The notes: generated by a model from the sequence alone, not told the origin. DNA of 64,000 nucleotides from Arthrobacter bambusae (GCF_030812595.1 NZ_JAUSSZ010000006.1:171870-235869); one strand, 5' to 3'; numbered from the stretch's first letter, positions 8,591 through 18,314 are shown. Program-made: numbers and translations.

Positions 8591-11212
8591 ATGGCTGAAT
8601 CAACGCAGGGTACAGACACGCCCGCCACCGCCCCCATCAACGTTCCCGACAAGCCGGCCCTTGAAGGCCTCGAGGCTGCCCTGACGCAGCGCTGGCTGGA
8701 CGAAGGAACCTACAAGTTCAACCCGGACACCACCCGGGAGCAGGTCTACTCGATCGACACTCCCCCGCCCACCGCATCCGGTTCGCTCCACGTGGGCCAC
8801 ATGTTCTCGTTCACGCAGACGGATGTCCAGGCACGCTACATGCGCATGACCGGCAAGAACGTGTTCTACCCGATGGGCTGGGACGACAACGGGCTGCCCA
8901 CCGAGCGCCGCGTCCAGAACTACTACGGTGTCCGCTGCGATCCCGCCATTCCCTACAACGCCGACTACCGGCCGCCGGCACAACCGGCGAAGAACCAGCG
9001 CGACTTCGACGTCGTCTCGCGCCAGAACTTCATCGAACTCTGCGAGGAACTCGCCGTCGAAGATGAGAAGGTCTTCGAGAACCTCTTCCAGACCCTCGGC
9101 CTGTCCGTTGACTGGGACCTGACGTACCGCACCATCGACGACACCTCCCGTGCTGTGTCCCAGCGTGCCTTCCTCGCCAACCTGAACGCCGGCGACGCCT
9201 ACATGGCCGAGGCCCCCACGCTGTGGGACGTGACGTTCCGCACCGCCGTCGCGCAAGCCGAGCTGGAAGACCGCGAGGTTGCGGGCGCCTACTACCGTTA
9301 CCCCTTCTTCACTGCTGACGGCGAGAAGATCTACATCGAAACCACGCGCCCGGAACTGCTAGCCGCGTGCGCTGCGCTGGTGGCAAACCCCGACGACGAG
9401 CGGTACCAGCCGCTGTTCGGCAAGACTGTCACATCCCCCCTGTTCGACGTCGAGCTCGAGGTCAAAGCCCACCCGCTCGCCAAGGCGGACAAGGGCTCCG
9501 GCATCGCCATGGTCTGCACCTTCGGCGACCTGACCGACGTCACCTGGTGGCGCGAGCTGCAGTTGCCTACACGCGCCATCATGGGCCGCGACGGCAGGAT
9601 CATCGCGGAGACCCCGGAGTGGATCACCACCGACGCCGGAAAGGAAGCCTACGCGGCGATTGCCGGGAAGACGGCGTTCTCTGCCAAGGAGGCGGTGGTT
9701 GAGCTTCTCATTGCCGCCGATCTGCTCGATGGCGAGCCCAAGAAGATCACCCACCCCGTGAACTTCTTCGAGAAGGGCGACAAGCCCCTTGAAGTTGTCA
9801 CGTCGCGCCAGTGGTACATCCGCAATGGCGGCCGGGACGAGGACCGCCGCGAACGGTTGATCGCCCGCGGACACGAGATCGACTTCCACCCGTCCTTCAT
9901 GCGCTCCCGCTACGAGAACTGGATCTCCGGGCTGAACGGTGACTGGCTCGTTTCGCGCCAGCGTTTCTTCGGCGTACCCATCCCCGTCTGGTACCCGCTG
10001 GACGCCCAGGGCAACCCGGACTACGCGAACCCCATCCTGCCCTCCGACGAGTCCCTTCCCGTCGACCCCGCGGCGGACGCGGCCCCGGGCTTCGATGAGT
10101 CCCAGCGCGAACAGCCCAACGGCTTCATCGGTGACGCCGACGTCCTGGACACCTGGGCCACGTCTTCGCTGACCCCGCAGATCGTGGGCGGCTGGAGCCG
10201 TGACGAGGAACTGTTCGGCAAGGTCTACCCCTTCGACCTCCGCCCGCAGGGACACGACATCATCCGCACCTGGCTCTTCTCCTCGGTTGTGCGGGCAGAT
10301 GCCCTGCAGAACAGCGCGCCGTGGAAGCACGCCGCCATCTCGGGCTGGATCCTGGACCCGGACCGCAAGAAGATGTCCAAGTCCAAGGGCAACGTGGTTG
10401 TTCCCACCGATGTCCTGAACGAATTCGGCTCCGACGCGGTCCGTTACTGGGCTGCGTCCGCCAAGCTCGGTGCGGACACGGCCTACGAGATCGCCCAGAT
10501 GAAGATCGGGCGCCGCCTGGCCATCAAGCTGCTCAACGCCTCCAAGTTCGTGTTGAACCTGGGAGCTACGGAGAACTCGGTGGTCGGCGAGGATCTGTCC
10601 GTCCTGAGCAACCCCCTGGACCGGGCTTTGCTGGCTCAGCTGGCCGACGTTGTGGCCCAGTCCACCAAGGCATTCGACAACTACGATTACGCCCGCGCCC
10701 TGCAGATCACTGAGTCGTTCTTCTGGCAGTTCACGGACGACTACGTGGAGCTCATCAAGGACCGCGCCTATGGTGCGGCCGGCGAGGCCGAACAGGCATC
10801 CGTGCTTGCTGCCCTTGCCACGACGCTGGATTCGCTGTTGCGTCTGTTCGCGCCGTTCCTGCCTTTCGCCACCGAAGAGGTCTGGAGCTGGTGGCGCGCA
10901 GGTTCAGTCCATCGCGCGGCGTGGCCGGCAGCCGTGGAAATCCTCGACGGCGACACCACCATGCTGGGCACTGTCGGCATCGCGCTGAGCGGCATCCGCA
11001 AGGCCAAGTCCGAGGCGAAGGTCAAGCAGCGCACCGAGGTCCTCTCGGCCACCATCACCGCCACCGAGTCGTTTGTTGCACAGCTGGAAGCCGGACTGGG
11101 AGACCTGAAGGCCGCGGCCAACGCGCAGGAGATTTCGCTGGTAGCCGGGGACGGGGAACTCACGGTAAGCGACGTGGTCCTGGCACCTGCCGAGGAGCCC
11201 GCCCAGGCGTAG
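8591..11212 (+). CDS. valS: Valyl-tRNA synthetase, archaeal-type
   Basis: Class I synthetase that charges tRNA-Val; 873 residues. HVGH (67-70) and KMSKS (594-598) are intact. It reads GWDDNGLPTE and RPQGHDIIRTW where the usual bacterial enzyme has GTDHAGIATQ and a GFDII-type motif, and it lacks the long C-terminal coiled coil. These features match the archaeal or rickettsial ValRS form, so the gene probably came by ancient transfer. It is a single rightward gene followed by a hairpin. Function is not in doubt; the origin is inference. Confidence 0.95.
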   Translation: MAESTQGTDTPATAPINVPDKPALEGLEAALTQRWLDEGTYKFNPDTTREQVYSIDTPPPTASGSLHVGHMFSFTQTDVQARYMRMTGKNVFYPMGWDDNGLPTERRVQNYYGVRCDPAIPYNADYRPPAQPAKNQRDFDVVSRQNFIELCEELAVEDEKVFENLFQTLGLSVDWDLTYRTIDDTSRAVSQRAFLANLNAGDAYMAEAPTLWDVTFRTAVAQAELEDREVAGAYYRYPFFTADGEKIYIETTRPELLAACAALVANPDDERYQPLFGKTVTSPLFDVELEVKAHPLAKADKGSGIAMVCTFGDLTDVTWWRELQLPTRAIMGRDGRIIAETPEWITTDAGKEAYAAIAGKTAFSAKEAVVELLIAADLLDGEPKKITHPVNFFEKGDKPLEVVTSRQWYIRNGGRDEDRRERLIARGHEIDFHPSFMRSRYENWISGLNGDWLVSRQRFFGVPIPVWYPLDAQGNPDYANPILPSDESLPVDPAADAAPGFDESQREQPNGFIGDADVLDTWATSSLTPQIVGGWSRDEELFGKVYPFDLRPQGHDIIRTWLFSSVVRADALQNSAPWKHAAISGWILDPDRKKMSKSKGNVVVPTDVLNEFGSDAVRYWAASAKLGADTAYEIAQMKIGRRLAIKLLNASKFVLNLGATENSVVGEDLSVLSNPLDRALLAQLADVVAQSTKAFDNYDYARALQITESFFWQFTDDYVELIKDRAYGAAGEAEQASVLAALATTLDSLLRLFAPFLPFATEEVWSWWRAGSVHRAAWPAAVEILDGDTTMLGTVGIALSGIRKAKSEAKVKQRTEVLSATITATESFVAQLEAGLGDLKAAANAQEISLVAGDGELTVSDVVLAPAEEPAQA

Positions 11213-11576
11213 TTTCGAGGGGCCCGGTAGTTTCAAGGGCAAAGGGGAAGCCCCATCAGCGTTTAGCCGTTGGTGGGGCTTCGACTCTTCGGCTGTCTGG
11301 TGACGTCTTGACAGTCTGGCGGAATCCGCGGACTTTCAGGTCTTCCTACCTCGTCACTGGTAGCCTGCATCCAACTTTGCCGAAGGCTGCGTCAGATGCA
11401 TATCACTGAATCTCTGGTTTCCGTGTCCCTCTTCTTTCGAAGTGGGTAACTTCTATTCTTGACCTGCCCCCGGGTCAGCACAACCCCTCTTCCGGAACTA
11501 CTGGGCTGTAATTCGCGAGCTTCGTGGCGGGCTTCCGGGGTTCTGGGCCGGGATGCTTTGTGGCACAGTGTTTGCT
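11213..11576. other. Intergenic region between valS and the Fpg/Nei gene
   Basis: Apart from the valS terminator hairpin near its left end, this 364-bp stretch shows no coding region that resembles a known protein. TTGACA at 11308-11313 and TTGACC near 11459 are possible -35 elements but no matching -10 stands out. Nothing else is seen. Confidence 0.4.
11248..11281 (+). terminator. Hairpin after valS
   Basis: AAGCCCCA at 11248-11255 pairs with TGGGGCTT at 11274-11281 around an 18-nt loop that can extend the stem imperfectly. It lies 36 bp after the valS stop and has no U-run, as is common for actinobacterial terminators. Confidence 0.65.
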
Positions 11577-12452
11577 ATGCCAGAACTTCCCGAAGTGGCC
11601 GGGCTGACTGCCTTCCTGGGCAGGAATCTGCTCGATGCCGAGCTGACGAAGATCCAGATCACTTCCTTTGCCGTGCTCAAGACGGCCGATCCGCCCTACT
11701 CGGCTTTGGAGGGGCGCAAGATCACGGGGGTTGAACGGTTCGGAAAATTTGTCAGCCTCGACGCCGACGGAATCCATTTCGTCTTCCACCTCGCCAAGGC
11801 CGGGTGGCTGCGCTACACCGAACAGCCCTCCCAGGCCCAGCTGAAAATGGGCGGCAGCAATATTGCCGCGAGGCTCGCCTTCACCAAGAACGACGGCGAA
11901 ACGCACGTTGGTGTGGACCTCACCGAGGCCGGCACGAAGAAGAGCCTGGCTATCTACGTTGTCCGCAGCCCCTTCGATGTTCCCGGCATCGCGACGCTCG
12001 GCCCGGATCCGCTCAGTCCCGAATTCACGGCGGAAACCCTGGCAGGGATCCTTTCCGGCAACTCCCACCAGATCAAGGGACTGCTGCGGAGCCAAAGCGT
12101 CATGGCGGGCATTGGCAACGCCTACAGCGATGAAATACTGCACGCAGCCAGGATTTCTCCGTTCGCGATCGCCAAGTCCTTGGACATGGAAACAACGCAA
12201 GTCCTCTATGAGTCCATCGAAAAGGTCCTGGGTGCAGCGGTGGCCGCCGCAGTAGGGAAAGCCTCGAGCGAACTGAAAGACACGAAGCGGACCACCATGC
12301 GGGTTCATGGCAGGGCGGGAGAGCCTTGCCCCGTGTGCGGGACTACCATCCGCGAGGTTTCCTTTGCCGACACCGCGTTGCAATATTGCCCTGGCTGCCA
12401 GACAAACGGGAAAATCCTCGCGGACCGTAGGACCTCGCGATTCCTGAAATAA
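11577..12452 (+). CDS. Fpg/Nei family DNA glycosylase
   Basis: Base-excision repair glycosylase and AP lyase of 291 residues. The start must be this ATG because the nucleophile is the Pro exposed after Met removal (MPELPEV, with the catalytic Glu next). It has a helix-two-turn-helix (QSVMAGIGNAYSDE) and a C-terminal zinc finger CPVCG...CPGCQ with the normal four cysteines. It is not the canonical MutM: the residues around the lesion pocket look Nei-like, so oxidised pyrimidines or AP sites are likely substrates. No ribosome site precedes the ATG, so it may be leaderless. It faces the nitroreductase gene across a shared hairpin. Confidence 0.88.
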   Translation: MPELPEVAGLTAFLGRNLLDAELTKIQITSFAVLKTADPPYSALEGRKITGVERFGKFVSLDADGIHFVFHLAKAGWLRYTEQPSQAQLKMGGSNIAARLAFTKNDGETHVGVDLTEAGTKKSLAIYVVRSPFDVPGIATLGPDPLSPEFTAETLAGILSGNSHQIKGLLRSQSVMAGIGNAYSDEILHAARISPFAIAKSLDMETTQVLYESIEKVLGAAVAAAVGKASSELKDTKRTTMRVHGRAGEPCPVCGTTIREVSFADTALQYCPGCQTNGKILADRRTSRFLK

Positions 12453-12484
12453 CCGTGGCTGCCGCTCAACCGGCCGCCACGGTT
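12451..12484. terminator. Bidirectional hairpin between convergent genes
   Basis: AACCGTGGC (12451-12459) pairs perfectly with GCCACGGTT (12476-12484). The left arm begins inside the stop codon of the glycosylase and the right arm ends 4 bp from the stop of the opposing gene, so it can end transcription from both sides. Confidence 0.8.
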
Positions 12485-12488
12485 CAGG

Positions 12489-13103
12489 CTAGTTGAATTC
12501 CGGGCTTTCGGTACGGCTGCGCTTGAGCTCGAAGAAGTGCGGGTAGCCGGCCAACGTGACAGTGGCATCCCAGATCCGGCCGGCTTCCTCGCCACGGGGA
12601 ATACGGGTGAGGACCGGGCCGAAGAAGGCCGTACCGTTGACTGCTACCACCGGGGTTCCAACGTCCTGGCCCACCAGGGATATCCCCGCTTCGTGGCTGG
12701 CGCGCAGCTGGGCATCGTATTCCTCGGAATCGGCGAAACGGGCCAGATCGGCGGGGAGGCCGGTTTCGGCGAGGGCCTTGGAGATGACCTCGGCGAAATC
12801 CTTGATGCCTTCGTGGTGGATGAGGGAACCCATCGCGTCGTACAGCGGCTTGATGTACTCGTGTCCGTGCAGCTCGCTGGCGGCAATGATGACACGGACA
12901 GGTCCCCAGCCGAGCTTCATTTTCTCCATGTATTCAGCAGGCAAATCGCGGCCTTCATTGAGGACGGAGAGGCTCATGACGTTCCAGTTGGTCTCGATGC
13001 CGCGGACATCCTCGACCTCACCGATCCAACGTGATGTCACCCAGGCAAAAGGGCACATGGGATCGAACCAGAAATCAACCTTGTTGGCGGTCTGCTCGGG
13101 CAC
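12489..13103 (-). CDS. Mycothiol-dependent nitroreductase (Rv2466c family), CPFA variant
   Basis: DsbA-fold protein of 204 residues like M. tuberculosis Rv2466c, which uses mycothiol to reduce nitro compounds and forms disulfides. The family hallmarks DFWFDPMCPFAWVTSRW, VMSLSVLNEGRDLP, GWGPVRV and FFGPVLTRIPRGEEAG are clear. The active site reads CPFA, not CPWC, so only one redox cysteine remains and any chemistry must be monothiol. The GTG start is chosen for its GAGGAG 7 nt upstream and because it gives the family length. It is transcribed toward the opposing glycosylase gene and has clpX upstream. Confidence 0.88.
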   Translation of the reverse strand: MPEQTANKVDFWFDPMCPFAWVTSRWIGEVEDVRGIETNWNVMSLSVLNEGRDLPAEYMEKMKLGWGPVRVIIAASELHGHEYIKPLYDAMGSLIHHEGIKDFAEVISKALAETGLPADLARFADSEEYDAQLRASHEAGISLVGQDVGTPVVAVNGTAFFGPVLTRIPRGEEAGRIWDATVTLAGYPHFFELKRSRTESPEFN

Positions 13104-13195
13104 AGGGAACTCCTCAGATAGGAATAAGGGGACGCGGTTGGCCGGACTGGTTTTCCACAAGGGGCGCATCCGGCACCAATGATGCAAACCGCGGG

Positions 13196-14482
13196 CTAGG
13201 CGGACTTATTCCGACGCTTCGCAATGACCTCATGCGCGATCATGGTGGGCTGGCCCTTCTTGTTCACTGCGTCAGCAGTGATGACAACGCTGGCGATGTC
13301 GTCCCTGCTGGGCAGGTCGAACATCACCGGGAGCAGGACTTCCTCCAAGATGGCGCGCAGGCCGCGCGCTCCGGTGCCGCGTTCAAGGGCTTGGTCCGCA
13401 ATCGAGTCAAGGGCGTCATCGTCGAACAACAGCTCGACGCCGTCCAGCTGGAACATCTTCTGGTACTGCTTGATCAGGGCGTTCTTGGGCTTGGACAGGA
13501 TTTGGATGAGCGCGGAACGGTCGAGGTTGGACACGGTGGTGATCACAGGCAGGCGCCCGATGAATTCAGGAATCAGCCCGAACTTGAGCAGATCCTCCGG
13601 CATGACTTCGCCATAGCTGTCCGCGTTGTCCTTGACCTCATTGAGCGGGGCCCCGAAGCCGATGCCTTTACGGCCTGAACGCGATCCAATGATCTCCTCG
13701 AGCCCAGCGAAAGCGCCGGCCACGATGAACAACACGTTGGTGGTGTCTATCTGGATGAATTCCTGATGCGGGTGTTTACGTCCGCCTTGCGGCGGAACCG
13801 AGGCCACTGTGCCCTCAAGGATCTTCAGGAGTGCCTGCTGCACGCCTTCGCCAGAGACGTCGCGCGTGATCGAGGGGTTCTCGCTCTTGCGCGAAATCTT
13901 GTCGATCTCGTCGATGTAGATAATGCCTTGCTCGGCCTTCTTGACGTCGTAGTCTGCGGCCTGGATGAGCTTCAGCAGGATGTTTTCGACGTCTTCGCCG
14001 ACGTATCCGGCCTCGGTCAGCGCCGTGGCGTCGGCGACGGCGAAGGGTACGTTCAGGCGACGCGCCAGGGTTTGTGCCAGGTAGGTCTTGCCGCAGCCGG
14101 TGGGACCGATGAGCAGGATGTTCGACTTGGCGATCTCGACATCTTCGTGGTGTCCGCCTTCACCCAGGCCGGTCTTCGGTGCGTGGCCTGCCTGGATGCG
14201 TTTGTAGTGGTTGTAGACCGCGACGGCGAGGGATCGTTTCGCGGGCTCCTGGCCAATGACGTATTCCTGGAGGAAGTCGAAGATTTCCCGCGGCTTGGGC
14301 AACTCGAAGCTACCAAGATCCGATACTTCGGCGAGTTCCTCTTCGATGATCTCGTTGCAGAGTTCGATGCACTCGTCGCAGATGTACACGCCGGGCCCGG
14401 CAATCAGCTTCCGAACCTGCTTTTGGCTCTTTCCGCAGAAAGAACACTTCAGCAGATCCGTGCTCTCGCCAATCCGAGCCAT
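13196..14482 (-). CDS. clpX: ATP-dependent Clp protease ATP-binding subunit ClpX
   Basis: AAA+ unfoldase that feeds substrates to ClpP. The 428-residue protein has the N-terminal zinc-binding domain with Cys13, 16, 35 and 38, Walker A GPTGCGKT, the pore loop GYVGED, Walker [11 protein letters not shown] and the IGF-type ClpP-binding loop (KGIGFGAP). The ATG has AAGGGA 8 nt upstream. It lies 183 bp after clpP2 with a strong terminator between them, so clpX has its own transcript despite the clustering. Confidence 0.97.
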   Translation of the reverse strand: MARIGESTDLLKCSFCGKSQKQVRKLIAGPGVYICDECIELCNEIIEEELAEVSDLGSFELPKPREIFDFLQEYVIGQEPAKRSLAVAVYNHYKRIQAGHAPKTGLGEGGHHEDVEIAKSNILLIGPTGCGKTYLAQTLARRLNVPFAVADATALTEAGYVGEDVENILLKLIQAADYDVKKAEQGIIYIDEIDKISRKSENPSITRDVSGEGVQQALLKILEGTVASVPPQGGRKHPHQEFIQIDTTNVLFIVAGAFAGLEEIIGSRSGRKGIGFGAPLNEVKDNADSYGEVMPEDLLKFGLIPEFIGRLPVITTVSNLDRSALIQILSKPKNALIKQYQKMFQLDGVELLFDDDALDSIADQALERGTGARGLRAILEEVLLPVMFDLPSRDDIASVVITADAVNKKGQPTMIAHEVIAKRRNKSA

Positions 14483-14612
14483 GTGGGAATCCCTTCGTTT
14501 CATGCGGGTGGTGCAGCCCCGTACCTCTCCGCAGTTTTGCAGGATCGCAGCGGGGGCGCCACCATGACAACTTCCACTGTAGGACACAATGGGCTGCTTG
14601 GGTTGAAACAGA

Positions 14613-14651
14613 ACGCCGGTGCGGTCCATATTTCCTGAACCGCACCGGCGT
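14613..14651 (-). terminator. Terminator of the clpP1-clpP2 operon
   Basis: Perfect 13-bp arms ACGCCGGTGCGGT (14613-14625) and complement (14639-14651) with a 13-nt loop, 15 bp beyond the clpP2 stop. On the leftward strand TCTGTTT follows the stem. Confidence 0.85.
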
Positions 14652-14665
14652 CGAGTTTTGGCCAG

Positions 14666-15325
14666 TTACCTTGCGATCGCCTGGGGCTTGATCTTGCGGG
14701 AATCCAGCACCTGGTCGATCAATCCGTAATTCATCGCCTCGGCGGCGGTGAGGATCTTGTCGCGCTCAATATCGTTGTTGACCTGCTCCGGCGTCCGGCC
14801 GGAGTGCTTGGCAAGTGTCTCCTCAAGCCACGAGCGCATGCGCATGACTTCTGCGGCCTGAATCTCAAGGTCCGAAGCCTGGCCCCCCTGGCCGCCGGAC
14901 AGCGACGGCTGGTGGATCAGGACCCTGGCGTTGGGCAGTGCGAGGCGCTTGCCCGGAGTGCCGGCCGCAAGCAGGACGGCAGCGGCACTGGCCGCCTGGC
15001 CCAGGCACACGGTCTGGATCTCCGGACGAATGTACGTCATGGTGTCGTAAATCGCGGTCATGGCGGTGAACGATCCGCCCGGGGAGTTGATGTACAAGGT
15101 GATGTCGCGGTCCGGGTCCGTGGACTCCAGAACCAGCAGCTGGGCCATGATGTCGTCAGCGGAAGCGTCGTCAACCTGCACGCCCAAGAAGATGATGCGG
15201 TCCTCGAACAGCTTCGTGTACGGGTCCTGGCGCTTGAAGCCGTAGGGCGTGCGCTCTTCGAATTGCGGGAGGACGTAGCGGCTGGACGGGAGATTACCGG
15301 CAGACCATCCAAAGTTGTAGTTCAT
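14666..15325 (-). CDS. clpP2: ATP-dependent Clp protease proteolytic subunit ClpP2
   Basis: Serine peptidase subunit of the mixed ClpP1P2 tetradecamer. The 219-residue protein has the catalytic Ser113 in GQAASAAAV, His138 in LIHQP and a probable Asp189 in ERD. It also has the SPGGS oxyanion strand and a Gly-rich insert (SGGQGGQA) after the histidine, as in actinobacterial ClpP2. It is the second gene of clpP1-clpP2, 36 bp downstream, and partners with clpX. Confidence 0.96.
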   Translation of the reverse strand: MNYNFGWSAGNLPSSRYVLPQFEERTPYGFKRQDPYTKLFEDRIIFLGVQVDDASADDIMAQLLVLESTDPDRDITLYINSPGGSFTAMTAIYDTMTYIRPEIQTVCLGQAASAAAVLLAAGTPGKRLALPNARVLIHQPSLSGGQGGQASDLEIQAAEVMRMRSWLEETLAKHSGRTPEQVNNDIERDKILTAAEAMNYGLIDQVLDSRKIKPQAIAR

Positions 15326-15361
15326 TTTATTGCTCCTGATCTGAATGTTTCTTGCTGCCGG

Positions 15362-16000
15362 TTACTTCTCGGAATTCGACGAGTTGGCGGTACCGCCGCC
15401 GCCGGCTACAGAGCCTGCGTGGGCGGAGATCTTGTCGAAGAAGCCGTATTCGAGCGCTTCGGAGGCGGTGAACCACTTGTCGCGGTCGTTGTCCTTGAGG
15501 ATGGTTTCCACGGTCTGTCCAGTCTGTTCGGCCGTCAGCTCAGCCATGACCTTCTTCATGTGAAGGATGAGCTCCGCCTGGATCTTGATATCCGACGCCG
15601 TGCCACCGATGCCGCCGGAAGGCTGGTGCATCAGGATGCGGGCGTTGGGCGTGGCGTAGCGCTTGCCCTTGGTGCCCGAGGAAAGGAGGAACTGGCCCAT
15701 GGAAGCTGCAAGCCCGGTGGCCACAGTCACGACGTCGTTCGGGATGAACTGCATCGTGTCGTAAATGGCCATGCCTGCGGTCACGGAGCCGCCGGGAGAG
15801 TTGATGTACAGGTAGATGTCCTTCTCCGGGTCTTCAGCCGAGAGGAGGAGGAGCTGCGAGCAGATCGCGTTGGCGTTCTCATCACGGACTTCGGATCCGA
15901 GCCAGATGATGCGCTCTTTCAGCAGGCGGTTGTAGATGTAGTTGTCCTGGGCCGCTGGATCGACTGTTGCCATCCTGGGGGCCTCTGCGTGCTGTGACAT
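15362..16000 (-). CDS. clpP1: ATP-dependent Clp protease proteolytic subunit ClpP1
   Basis: Second type of ClpP ring subunit, 212 residues. The triad is Ser100 in GLAASMGQF, His125 in LMHQP and a probable Asp174 in NDRD. The C-terminal tail is Gly/Ser rich. AGAGG lies 9 nt before the ATG. It heads the clpP1-clpP2 operon, and a ClgR-like box is centred about 120 bp upstream, so it is likely induced by protein stress. Confidence 0.96.
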   Translation of the reverse strand: MSQHAEAPRMATVDPAAQDNYIYNRLLKERIIWLGSEVRDENANAICSQLLLLSAEDPEKDIYLYINSPGGSVTAGMAIYDTMQFIPNDVVTVATGLAASMGQFLLSSGTKGKRYATPNARILMHQPSGGIGGTASDIKIQAELILHMKKVMAELTAEQTGQTVETILKDNDRDKWFTASEALEYGFFDKISAHAGSVAGGGGTANSSNSEK

Positions 16001-16110
16001 TAGTACTTACCTCTCGCTGGTGACAGGGCCATTGCTGAACTTGCCATCCCTGATCTTCACTACTTGGACACTAACCGTTTTCCACGGCGATTTGTTCACC
16101 CAAATAGCGC

Positions 16111-16128
16111 TGTTCGCTGACGGCGCAC
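16111..16128. promoter_or_regulatory. Putative ClgR box upstream of clpP1
   Basis: TGTTCGCTGACGGCGCAC contains CGCTGACGGCG, an exact match to the CGCYNANRGCG core remembered for the Clp gene regulator ClgR of corynebacteria and streptomycetes. It lies in the clpP1 promoter region, where ClgR acts as an activator in those relatives. No clgR gene is in this window. Confidence 0.65.
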
Positions 16129-16171
16129 GATTGCGGGAGGGGACACTTTCCCTGCTCCCGGGGCTTAAACC

Positions 16172-16206
16172 AAGCCGCCCCCGGATCCAGGATCCGGGGG
16201 CGGCTT
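16172..16206 (-). terminator. Terminator after tig
   Basis: Seventeen-base perfect arms AAGCCGCCCCCGGATCC (16172-16188) and complement (16190-16206) around one base, 9 bp past the tig stop. A short TTGGTTT tract follows on the leftward strand. Confidence 0.88.
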
Positions 16207-16215
16207 GAGTTGAAA

Positions 16216-17604
16216 CTAGAACTTTACTGCAGCGGGGTCATCGCTCGGAACAACCGCGGCCTCTTCGGCTTCAGCTGCTTCTCCTGCTGCTTCCCCTGCC
16301 GTGGCCTCTTCGCCGGCGGGGCGGACGAAGTCGCTGAGGTCCACCTTGTTGCCTTCGGAGTCGACTACCTCAGCCTGGCCGAGGACGACTGCCAGTGCCT
16401 TGCGGCGGCGTACCTCGGAAACCATCATGGGAACCTGGCCGCTCTGATCGATGATCTGGGCGAACTGGTTCGGGTCCATGCCGTACTGGCTTGCAGTGGA
16501 GACGATGTAGTCGATCAGCTCGTTCTGGCTGACGCTCACTTCTTCCTTGTCGGCAATGGCGTCAAGGATGATTTCGTTCTGGAATGCGCGGGCCGTGTTG
16601 GCTTTGACCTCGGCGCGGTGTTCCTCGGTGTCGTGCTCGCCTTCACCGTGGGCGTTCTCCTGGTTGAAGTGCGCTTCGAGCTGCTCTTCGACCACAGAGT
16701 CCGGAACCGGAACCTCGATGAGCTCGACGAGCTTGTCCAAGACCTTGTCGCGGGCTTCGACGCCCTGGCCGACGACCTTGGACTCAGCGGCCTGCTTGGC
16801 AAGGTCTTCACGCAGTTCGGCAAGGGTGTCGAACTCGGATGCCAACTGGGCGAAGTCGTCGTTGGCCTCGGGAAGCTCGCGCTCCTTGACCGTCTTGACG
16901 GCAACCTTGACCTGGGCAGCCTCGCCGGCGTGCTCGCCGCCAACCAGCGTGGTGTCGAAGATTGCTTCTTCTTCGGCCGAAAGGCCTGTGACGGCCTCGT
17001 CGAGGCCTTCAAGCATGGTGCCTGCGCCAACCTGGTAGGACAGGCCGGTGGCGGAGTCGATCTCGGCGCCGTCGATCGTGGCGGTGATGTCGATGGTCAG
17101 GAAGTCACCATCGGCGGCCGGGCGGTCGACGGACTTCAGGGTGCCGAAGCGGCCGCGGAGCTCGTCGAGCGCCTTGTCGACGTCGGCGTCGGAGGACTCA
17201 GCCGCTGCAACCTCGACCTTGATGCCTGCGTAGTCGGGCAGCTCAACCTCGGGACGGACGTCGATCTCAACCTGGAACTTCAGCTCGCCGTCGGTCGAGG
17301 ACGGGTCCGGAACCTCGGTGATCTCGACCTCGGGACGGCTCAGCGGGCGCACGCCGGTCTCCTGGACAGCGGCCTGGTACCAGCCGTTGAGGCCATCGTT
17401 GATGGCGGTCTCAAGAACGTAGCCGCGGCCAACGCGCTGGTCGACGATCTTGGACGGAACCTTGCCCTTGCGGAACCCGGGAACCTGGATCTGCGAAGCA
17501 ACGGTCTTGTAAGCGGCATCGATGCTCGGCTTCAGTTCCTCAAAGGGAACCTCAACGTTGAGCTTGACCCGCGTGGCGGTGAGGTTCTCGACAGCGCTCT
17601 TCAC
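16216..17604 (-). CDS. tig: Trigger factor (ribosome-associated chaperone and prolyl isomerase)
   Basis: Binds near the ribosome exit tunnel and shields nascent chains. The 462-residue protein has the N-terminal ribosome-binding region with GFRKGKVP (GFRxGK signature) near residue 45, a middle FKBP-like PPIase domain and a C-terminal chaperone arm, ending in an Ala/Glu-rich tail. The GTG start has AGGAG 10 nt upstream. It is upstream of clpP1-clpP2 but separated by its terminator; the tig-clpP-clpX order is classic. Confidence 0.97.
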   Translation of the reverse strand: MKSAVENLTATRVKLNVEVPFEELKPSIDAAYKTVASQIQVPGFRKGKVPSKIVDQRVGRGYVLETAINDGLNGWYQAAVQETGVRPLSRPEVEITEVPDPSSTDGELKFQVEIDVRPEVELPDYAGIKVEVAAAESSDADVDKALDELRGRFGTLKSVDRPAADGDFLTIDITATIDGAEIDSATGLSYQVGAGTMLEGLDEAVTGLSAEEEAIFDTTLVGGEHAGEAAQVKVAVKTVKERELPEANDDFAQLASEFDTLAELREDLAKQAAESKVVGQGVEARDKVLDKLVELIEVPVPDSVVEEQLEAHFNQENAHGEGEHDTEEHRAEVKANTARAFQNEIILDAIADKEEVSVSQNELIDYIVSTASQYGMDPNQFAQIIDQSGQVPMMVSEVRRRKALAVVLGQAEVVDSEGNKVDLSDFVRPAGEEATAGEAAGEAAEAEEAAVVPSDDPAAVKF

Positions 17605-17672
17605 AGTCTAAGTACTCCTGGTTTTGTGGGATGGGGTTCTGCCGCGTTCCGGATCGGAACAGGCACACAGAG

Positions 17673-17747
17673 TCGGGGTGACAGGATTTGAACCTGCGAC
17701 TTCCTGCTCCCAAAGCAGGCGCTCTAGCCAAGCTGAGCTACACCCCG
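17673..17747 (-). tRNA. tRNA-Pro (anticodon TGG)
   Basis: Cloverleaf with 7-bp acceptor CGGGGTG/CACCCCG, D arm GCTCAGCTTGGCTAGAGC, anticodon loop TTTGGGA on a CCTGC/GCAGG stem, and T arm GCAGGTTCAAATCCTGT. Discriminator A, no encoded CCA. TAGACT on the leftward strand at 17762-17767 is a good -10. Confidence 0.95.
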
Positions 17748-17899
17748 TGAATGCACAGGACAGTCTACGGGCATCTCGCCGGAGAATGCACATTTGACAC
17801 TTGGCCCCTGGATTAGGTTTAGTTATATCCGGCTTCAACAGCCACCGGAAAGATGCGCGGAACACTCCGAAAGTTTCATGGGGTGCATGCGTTCTACCC

Positions 17900-17973
17900 G
17901 GGGACGTAGCTTAATGGTAAAGCCTCAGTCTTCCAAACTGATTACGCGGGTTCGATTCCCGTCGTCCCCTCCA
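17900..17973 (+). tRNA. tRNA-Gly (anticodon TCC)
   Basis: Acceptor GGGGACG/CGTCCCC, short D arm GCTTAATGGTAAAGC, anticodon loop CTTCCAA on TCAGT/ACTGA, and T arm GCGGGTTCGATTCCCGT. CCA is encoded (17971-17973). TTGACA at 17794-17799 with AT-rich TTTAGTTATAT downstream is the likely promoter. Confidence 0.95.
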
Positions 17974-17977
17974 TGTA

Positions 17978-18008
17978 ACGAAGGGCCCCTCGATGAGGGG
18001 CCCTTCGT
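17978..18008 (+). terminator. Terminator after tRNA-Gly
   Basis: ACGAAGGGCCCCT (17978-17990) pairs with AGGGGCCCTTCGT (17996-18008) over a 5-nt loop, then GTTT. It begins 5 nt after the tRNA. Confidence 0.88.
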
Positions 18009-18045
18009 GTTTCCGGGGTTTCCGGGGTGTTTGCCCCGGCCGTGC

Positions 18046-18137
18046 ACATTCTGCTGGATCATCGGCCCTGACACCTTCTAGCACCCCGGAATCACGCGGC
18101 GGGCGTTCTTGGCCGTCCGAATGATCCAGCAGAATGT
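18046..18137. repeat. 92-bp inverted-repeat element
   Basis: Perfect 17-bp arms ACATTCTGCTGGATCAT (18046-18062) and ATGATCCAGCAGAATGT (18121-18137) flank a 58-bp GC-rich core. Outside the arms GTG-C and CAC extend the match with one bulge. It lies between tRNA-Gly and a decayed transposase and has the form of a small non-autonomous palindromic element; a plain terminator is less likely because one already precedes it. Confidence 0.75.
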
Positions 18138-18314
18138 CACGCCGCCCCTCGACAAAGGGGCACGGCGCGGGCGGTGTAGATGCTTCGGTGCATGGCCGCC
18201 GTTGCTACAAGATCCTCGTTATCGGAGCCGATCTCTACGGGGATCTTCCCGTAGACCTTCCAGAAAACACCCATGAGGTTGATGAGGAGCTCGTTGTTCA
18301 GCCCGGCGTATTCG

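Noticed and set aside
14483..14629. Longer ClpX with an upstream start
   Set aside because: The zinc-domain N-terminus MARIGES with AAGGGA is canonical.
16210..17691. 493-codon frame opposite tig
   Set aside because: Shadow of trigger factor.
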